A stretch of DNA of 51,754 nt, from contig NW_003137330.1 in the NCBI RefSeq assembly GCF_000003605.2, forward strand, positions 141,747-193,500. The letters are read 5' to 3'. Under the pieces are notes generated by a model. It did no database searches, was not told where the DNA came from, and saw only the letters and a program-made list of their open reading frames with translations. Within the stretch, counting starts at the first letter, position 1, and every line of letters begins with the position of its first letter. Position numbers and translations under genes: made by a program. Shown one piece after another: positions 47,601 through 51,754 of the stretch. This stretch comes from Saccoglossus kowalevskii. Lineage: Eukaryota; Hemichordata; Enteropneusta; Harrimaniidae.

Positions 47601-49562
47601 CAGGGAATGTACTCCCGCCATCACCAAAAATGGAGTTATAATATGATTAAAATAGGATTATGACATGCATGAATTAGGTATGCAGATCAGAAAGAGAGAA
47701 AATGAATGAATGAGTGCGTACATTGAACTGATCAGTACAATGGTGATTGACCTCGAATCCTCGACTCCCACTGGAAGTTGGGTCCGTATTCCAGGCTTCA
47801 AGAAAGTTGGTGAACAGCATGCCCTCACCGACGGTAGGTCTCGTTCCTATCACTCCTATCAAATGTGGCGGTATTTCGAGACAGTCTTCATAAAGTCCTT
47901 CCTGCAGAACGAGGTCGACATAAAGTCATATTTATTTAAAAACTGACGACGGTGTTTGGTCGGTAATTTCGATTCTGGGCATATTATTTTTAAGTGTCGG
48001 GCGACGAAAGATCAAATCTATGTCGACGCTGAACAAATTTTCTTTGATAGAATTTCGTACGTATAAATATAATCGAACAGGTAGACACATGACTGATTGA
48101 TTTTTTTCATTGATTGATTAATTTATTGATCGATAAATCGTAACTAACGATGACTAATGTACGATCGTAATTACCAGCGCTGTGACTCCATCCGTAACCA
48201 CCCACGCCCAGCCTGACTGAGTCATTCCTAGTTCCCCAGCCTGTCTCAGCACATATCTGGCGTGTATCGCTAAGCAGTTCAGTATCACCAGTCGTACCCC
48301 TTTACTGCGAATTGTGAGCAGCTGTTCCCTCGCGTCTACGCTGGAAGCATTTTGGGTTGGCAGAAATCGACCAACGTGCGAGATCACCCAGTTCTTTAAT
48401 ATTGCTATCCGTTGAAATTCTTGAAGTCCATTTATTCCTGTGAAACAAATTTCATAGGGTCATAGAACACGGCCAAACTCTTTATTTCTCTGGACGTTTG
48501 CCGTATGTTGGCGACCAAGTAGTTTTGTTCAGTGCGTATGGCCGAAAATGATTCTGTTGACAACTAGTATATCATATGAAATGGTTTTCTGAGTTTAAAC
48601 TTAATAATAGATTCTAATCCAGCTGTGACGTAATACTGTATATTTGAATTCTGAGCGTTGGCGTAAGCACATTTAAAGAATTAATCGCATTAAATCTCAA
48701 AAATTCAAAAGATAGGTCGATATAAGAAATGGAACGAAATTATCGATTTCATGTGAGAATTATGATATTTGATATTCAGTTGTTTTCGGTTTGAGTGAGA
48801 ATTAAATATATAAAAAAATAATCAGACTGAGTCACAGTGTTATGAGATGCCAATTTTTAAAACGTATATAGTATCACTTAATTTGGTAATCGTTGTTCAA
48901 AGTAAATACTGTAAAACAAGTCTTTTTAGCTAGCATGTTATTTTAGCTAATTTAGCTAATCTGTAATGTCGCTAATTCAAGATGTCGCTAATTTAAAATA
49001 AAGTACATTTTCACATTAACTAAATTAAGATTCAGTTAATTCATGCATGGATTCAATTAAAAATGTCATGTAGCTATTTAAGCAATGACCCTATTTCGGG
49101 TATATCAGGTCGAAACTGTTAAATAGTGCTTGGAACAATGATTACTAAATATTTTCTACATGTATCTATCTTATGTATCTATCTTAAAAACTTGCATCTA
49201 TTTGCAAGCCTAACATAGTAGTGCAATTTGTATCCAGCAGTGCACGTGATCATGACTACGACACGTGATCAGAAAATGCTTAAGGAACTCACCATAGTCT
49301 GTCAACGAAGTCAGGATGGCCATTCTGGACCAACGGAAATGTGCAATAATATCGATCAGCGCGCGGCTCTGCCAACTGTCTGGAGCGCTCATCTTGAACA
49401 AATACCCATACGTATTAGGATTCTGGGATAAGGTGGGATCCGTTGCAAACGGCGCAAATTGTGGGATGTGCAGACCTTCGGCAATTGGGTATACAGCCTT
49501 AACGTCTGAAGACGTCGTGGGTCCAACTATCGCTACTACTCCACGGGATATTAAGTTACAAG
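38437..49562 (-). CDS. Ionotropic glutamate receptor subunit, partial gene (11 exons), epsilon-like with GluN1-type ligand signature
   Basis: Exons on the - strand: 49562-49293, 48437-48175, 47901-47752, 46115-45942, 45551-45447, 45276-45145, 44242-44033, 43262-42909, 42283-42151, 40220-39819, 38609-38437; phases agree and all introns are GT-AG. About 788 residues: amino-terminal domain, S1 ([26 protein letters not shown] with the alpha-carboxylate Arg at 43220-43218), M1, pore ([10 protein letters not shown], Gln at the Q/R site), M3 with [13 protein letters not shown]2 ([11 protein letters not shown], Asp at 40026-40024), and M4 ([13 protein letters not shown]). Role: cation channel gated by an amino acid at the cell surface. 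The Trp-Asp pair resembles glycine-binding GluN1, while the pore is non-NMDA; this combination suggests the epsilon class of invertebrate receptors. The N-terminal exons are off the right edge; the last exon is uncertain. Confidence 0.93.
38610..39818 (-). other. iGluR intron between S2 and M4 exons
   Basis: AT-rich, with a TA microsatellite at 39687-39709. No other recognised feature. Confidence 0.8.
39819..40220 (-). CDS. iGluR exon: S2
   Basis: Acceptor CATTACAG, donor GTGAGT, 402 nt, phase 1 to 1. It encodes [66 protein letters not shown] and [17 protein letters not shown] replaces the usual S/A-T carboxylate contacts (Gln 40155-40153, Pro 40152-40150). Confidence 0.96.
40622..40825. repeat. 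Tandem duplication, 108-bp period
   Basis: CTTACAGTCAGGTAAT at 40622 recurs as CTTACAGTTAGGTAAT at 40730, followed by the same AAGATTTCAGTAAATG, AATAAATAAATGGAA and TATCCTATTTAC blocks. It lies in the iGluR intron between M3 and S2. Confidence 0.85.
41290..41600. repeat. Diverged tandem repeat, about 130-bp period
   Basis: Blocks ATCAATGTAT...TTTxxTxCAAAT and TTTGCATAT/TTTACATATGCAAATT recur at about 41360 and 41490. Weakly conserved; in the same iGluR intron. Confidence 0.45.
41765..41895 (-). mobile_element. Diverged copy of MITE family 2
   Basis: Shares AATGTATTTTACACxCxTTGT and the GTCGTCGCATGGGACCCATA-like block with copies A and B, and has GTCGTCGC near its left end, but no clean TTAA borders. 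Confidence 0.5.
42011..42138 (+). mobile_element. TTAA MITE family 2, copy B, next to a splice donor
   Basis: 128 bp starting TTAAAGGGCGTTTGTCGTCA and ending GCGACGACCACCGCGCTCTA, the inverse of copy A. The right border has CTAA instead of TTAA. It ends 12 bp from the donor of the M3 exon (GT at 42150-42149). Confidence 0.8.
42151..42283 (-). CDS. iGluR exon: pore end and M3
   Basis: Acceptor TTTCACCAG, donor GTAAGC, 133 nt, ends phase 1. It encodes [44 protein letters not shown]. The gate motif is [12 protein letters not shown] instead of the usual [14 protein letters not shown] starts about 12 bp into the next intron. Confidence 0.95.
42641..42825. repeat. 55-bp tandem repeat, three and a half copies
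   Basis: GCATTTCTATAAAGGACTGC, GCCTTTCTAGAAAGGATTG and GCATTCTTATACAGGATTGC recur at 42644, 42699, 42754 and 42810, each followed by an AATTAAATT block. It lies in the iGluR intron just after the pore exon. Confidence 0.85.
42909..43262 (-). CDS. iGluR exon: S1 end, M1 and pore
   Basis: Acceptor TTCACAG, donor GTAAGT, 354 nt, phase 0. It encodes [20 protein letters not shown] with the ligand-binding Arg, M1 ([20 protein letters not shown]) and [13 protein letters not shown]. The last codon is the Q/R-site Gln (CAA, 42911-42909). Confidence 0.96.
43580..43865 (-). mobile_element. MITE family 3, reverse copy in iGluR intron
   Basis: Reverse complement shares GATGGCxACTTTGACTGTTG, CAGATCAACGAGTACA, AACTTTAATTAGGT, GCGCCCAGGxAAAACCTCAT and GTCGCACxTG blocks in order with 22766-23035. 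The terminal TTAAs are eroded. Confidence 0.8.
44033..44242 (-). CDS. iGluR exon: S1 first half
   Basis: Acceptor CTTATAG, donor GTAAGT, 210 nt, phase 0. It encodes [37 protein letters not shown] and [11 protein letters not shown]. The Tyr of DGQYG matches GluA2 Y450; the GluA2 E402 position appears to be Asp. Confidence 0.95.
44653..44812 (+). mobile_element. TTAA MITE family 1, copy 6
   Basis: 160 bp, TTAA both ends, AAGCAGGGGGGGGTCGTCAC on the left and CGACGACTCCCCCGCTTTAA on the right. In an iGluR intron, same orientation as copies 1, 5 and 7. Confidence 0.9.
45145..45276 (-). CDS. iGluR exon: linker into S1
   Basis: Acceptor AATTGCAG, donor GTAAGT, 132 nt, phase 0. It encodes [13 protein letters not shown] to YTLKITTIL; the TTIL strand starts the ligand-binding core. 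Confidence 0.92.
45345..45415. repeat. Partial MITE family 2-like segment
   Basis: TTTACATGAAATTCGAAC and a nearby GCGGTxAACGCGGTGCGTCG resemble one half of copy B. Short and partial. Confidence 0.45.
45447..45551 (-). CDS. iGluR exon: end of amino-terminal domain
   Basis: Acceptor TAATTACAG, donor GTAAGT, 105 nt, phase 0. It encodes [34 protein letters not shown]. Confidence 0.92.
45942..46115 (-). CDS. iGluR exon: amino-terminal domain
   Basis: Acceptor CTAAAACAG, donor GTAAGT, 174 nt, phase 0. It encodes [20 protein letters not shown] and KLKQYIRK, matching the YDAV.AIA.AL helix of iGluRs. Confidence 0.92.
46116..47751 (-). other. iGluR intron (amino-terminal domain)
   Basis: 1.6 kb without recognised coding or repeat content; open frames near 46550-46930 match nothing I know and do not fit the receptor. 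Confidence 0.7.
47752..47901 (-). CDS. iGluR exon: amino-terminal domain, 3' end ambiguous
   Basis: Acceptor TTCTGCAG, phase 0. It encodes [38 protein letters not shown]. Two in-frame donors are possible: GTCAAT at 47751 (150 nt) or GTACGC at 47721 (180 nt). I list the shorter; the longer has the better +5 base. Confidence 0.8.
48175..48437 (-). CDS. iGluR exon: amino-terminal domain
   Basis: Acceptor TTTCACAG, donor GTAATT, 263 nt, phase 1 to 0. It encodes [41 protein letters not shown]. Confidence 0.93.
48905..49085 (+). repeat. Dispersed repeat R5, copy 2
   Basis: Partner of 9805-10015: TACTGTAAAACA, GCTAGCATGTTATTTTAGC, GCTAATCTGTAAT and CATGTAGCTATTTAAG in the same order. In an iGluR intron. 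Confidence 0.65.
49293..49562 (-). CDS. iGluR exon: amino-terminal domain
   Basis: Acceptor CATTACAG, donor GTGAGT, 270 nt, ends phase 1. It encodes [32 protein letters not shown] and [16 protein letters not shown], typical of the LIVBP-like iGluR domain. Confidence 0.93.
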
Positions 49563-51754
49563 CTGTAATGAAAAGAATTAGCAAATTTTGAATTATATGC
49601 AATTATCTTGCGACATGGTAATAAATGATTAGTTATTACGCTAACACCAACAAATCGAATTGATTATATTAGGAAATGAACATGGCGTGTTAGCAGAATT
49701 GGAGACATAGGTGTTCTGTTATATTAAGCAATTTCGATTTCATTATGAAAATTTATAATGAGATATAGTGCATGCATATATCACGTTATGGTAGTAGGTT
49801 TATTCTTTGTTTTGTATTGTTTCCTACTATTATTGTTACACATTATTGTCAGTTCCTGTATGTCATATGTTGAATTGGAATAGCCAAAGGGACGGCTCTG
49901 CATATATACGGTATGTTTTCTATATTAGTGCATTTAGTTATACGACAGCGTTTAATATGTATCATAATATATTTGGTTAGCTCACGACGTCATAACTATG
50001 TCTACGTTCCCCTAGAATGTAAATCGTGTTTCAAAAGTTCACAATGACTGATGTAATTCAAGTGCGATTCCGGTGTCATTGTATCAGTGTGTGTGGCAAA
50101 GTTCTTTTATTCGAATAATTTCGCCACGCTGTTACCGTTGAAAATAAGTCTCTAGTAACCGAGTCACCCGAAACTCAGTGTCGACATTAATGATTTATTT
50201 ATTTTTTTAAATTGTGTATCACAAGTATGTCACATGTATGTATTAAATTTACCACACATCTCACTGTATATACATAAGTGACGTCACTGGGAATCATCAA
50301 GCAGACGGACGAACCGCATGTGGACTTTGGAATCCAAGAAGAGAACTATTGCCAATGGAAACATTTCATTTTCTTTAAATTGAAGTGTATTTATATTGGC
50401 CCGGTTAGTCAGTGCAAAAGAATTTGACACATGAATTGTTTATTGATTCAAATACAAGTTTGGTTATTAAGTTATTTATTCAGTTGTCATTGAATGTTGC
50501 TATCATTTTATCTAGGTAATCTTAGACGTATTCAATCACGGCCAAGTGTAGCACGGCCTGCTGCGACAATACTAACAGGCGATATTATTACAGCAAATTC
50601 ACCGAACTCTGAGTGCAAGCAAGCATAGCGCCGCCAACGGATACTAACACTTTCTTATGTAGTGTTTCCGGTACAAATTAATGTTTCATTTCCGAGATTA
50701 GTAGCGTTCAAACACAGCTTCTTAGCATATGTTAAGACACAGTCCCTCATTCAGTGCTCATTCTCTGTATAAAGATCGCAGTTGTATATGTACATACGCA
50801 CACGTTTTTTTAAAGCGGGAGGGTCGCCAACTGCGCACGTGCGGGAATTGAGTCCCAGGCGACGATAACAACACACGCTAAAAACGCAAAGGCTCATGGG
50901 CAGACGCTTGTTTGTAAACAATGACACGCTATGACCATCTGACGCATGCGCAGGTAACGACTCCCCCGTTTTAATTAATCAAGCGTATTTCAACATTTTT
51001 TGTTAAGTGTAACACAGTCACGTTTTCTCCCTAAAACAAGCACTAGAAACTTTTATTTTCACATTCAAAACTGAAAAATGCAAATTTCAGTGTTATATGA
51101 CTAACTTGTCACAAATTAGAATTTCCCCCTGTTGCCCAAATGTATATATTGTGTCTTAGTTTGGCTTATTAAAAAATAATTCATTTTTTACTCACAACCG
51201 TGACATATTTCGTTTTTTAACAGATCAACCAAGTGAGTATTTTCGTAAGTTGTAATCATTGTTTTTATTTTCGTGATATGTAATTTAAATAAATAAAAAA
51301 ACGTAAATTCGTAGACATGGCCAAGGTGTAAAATGTAATCAGCTATTTTATTCGTCCGTAATTTTTACAAAGATATTAATTATTGTACTAAGTGTATAAA
51401 GCATTTTCAAATTAAATGTCTTAATTTCCAATTTTTATTCTTAAACTCCAATCATCCAAAATATTATAAAAAAACTTAAAATGTAATTAGGAATTCGCTT
51501 TATCTGTAAAGTGTAAAAACCTATTTTTTACTGCAAATGGAACTTTCATTTTATTTCCTGTAAAATGCCGTAATTATTTCCTGTAGTCTGTACCAGCTTA
51601 CTTCCCGGTTTCCTTGTCCCCCCCCCCCCATTGCCAATATTTTTGACTAGTTCTGTTGGAGGCTTAGTCCACACAGAGTAAGATACTGAATGTATAGGAA
51701 ATTTCGTCTTGGACGGGGTCGCCAGAAGGAACTGGCCCGCACGGCAGTCGCAGC
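49563..51754 (-). other. iGluR upstream intron reaching the window edge
   Basis: Upstream of the first visible iGluR exon. It holds MITE copy 7 and a C run at about 51619-51630; I see no further exon of the amino-terminal domain. Confidence 0.65.
50810..50974 (+). mobile_element. TTAA MITE family 1, copy 7
   Basis: 165 bp from TTAAAGCGGGAGGGTCGCCA to CAGGTAACGACTCCCCCGTT then TTAA. The best-preserved full copy with clear inverted ends. Confidence 0.9.

Overview
The window is animal nuclear DNA: AT-rich, intron-rich, with GT-AG splice sites, many short interspersed repeats and a 50-base run of N (37852-37901). Protein families and general look suggest an invertebrate deuterostome (hemichordate, amphioxus or echinoderm). 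The sequence alone does not fix the species.

Layout. (1) About 1-8745, + strand: the 3' half of a class C GPCR gene, a metabotropic glutamate receptor (mGluR). Two exons encode the distal ligand-binding domain and one large exon encodes the cysteine-rich domain, seven-helix domain and short tail. Upstream exons lie outside the window. (2) 8746-17131: repeat-rich intergenic DNA. (3) 17132-30043, + strand: a complete nine-exon gene for a PP2C-type Ser/Thr phosphatase of the ILKAP family (366 codons, all splice phases agree). Its introns carry a 44-bp minisatellite, a foldback element, TTAA-ended MITEs and a broken tyrosine-recombinase retroelement. (4) 30044-37988: LINE reverse-transcriptase remnant, two facing arrays of degenerate pyrimidine/purine repeats, a caspase-like fragment and a possible iGluR exon relic. 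(5) 49562-38437, - strand, convergent with ILKAP: eleven exons of an ionotropic glutamate receptor (iGluR) covering most of the amino-terminal domain, S1, M1, pore, M3, S2 and M4. Its 5' exons are off the right edge and its last exon is only a guess.

Main biological point: both receptors keep the general amino-acid-binding framework but have changed side-chain contacts. The mGluR has Gln where the family has the Lys that binds the glutamate side-chain carboxylate (rat mGluR1 K409). The iGluR has a GluN1-like Trp-Asp pair in S2 and Gln-Pro in place of the usual Ser/Ala-Thr. The first suggests a non-glutamate ligand, as in insect AmXR/mangetout receptors. The second suggests glycine, as in epsilon-type iGluRs. 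Both are inferences.

Mobile DNA: at least three related families of short TTAA-ended inverted-repeat elements (about 110, 165 and 270 bp) have about a dozen full or partial copies here. One begins about 12 bp from an iGluR splice donor and another ends about 30 bp before an ILKAP acceptor.
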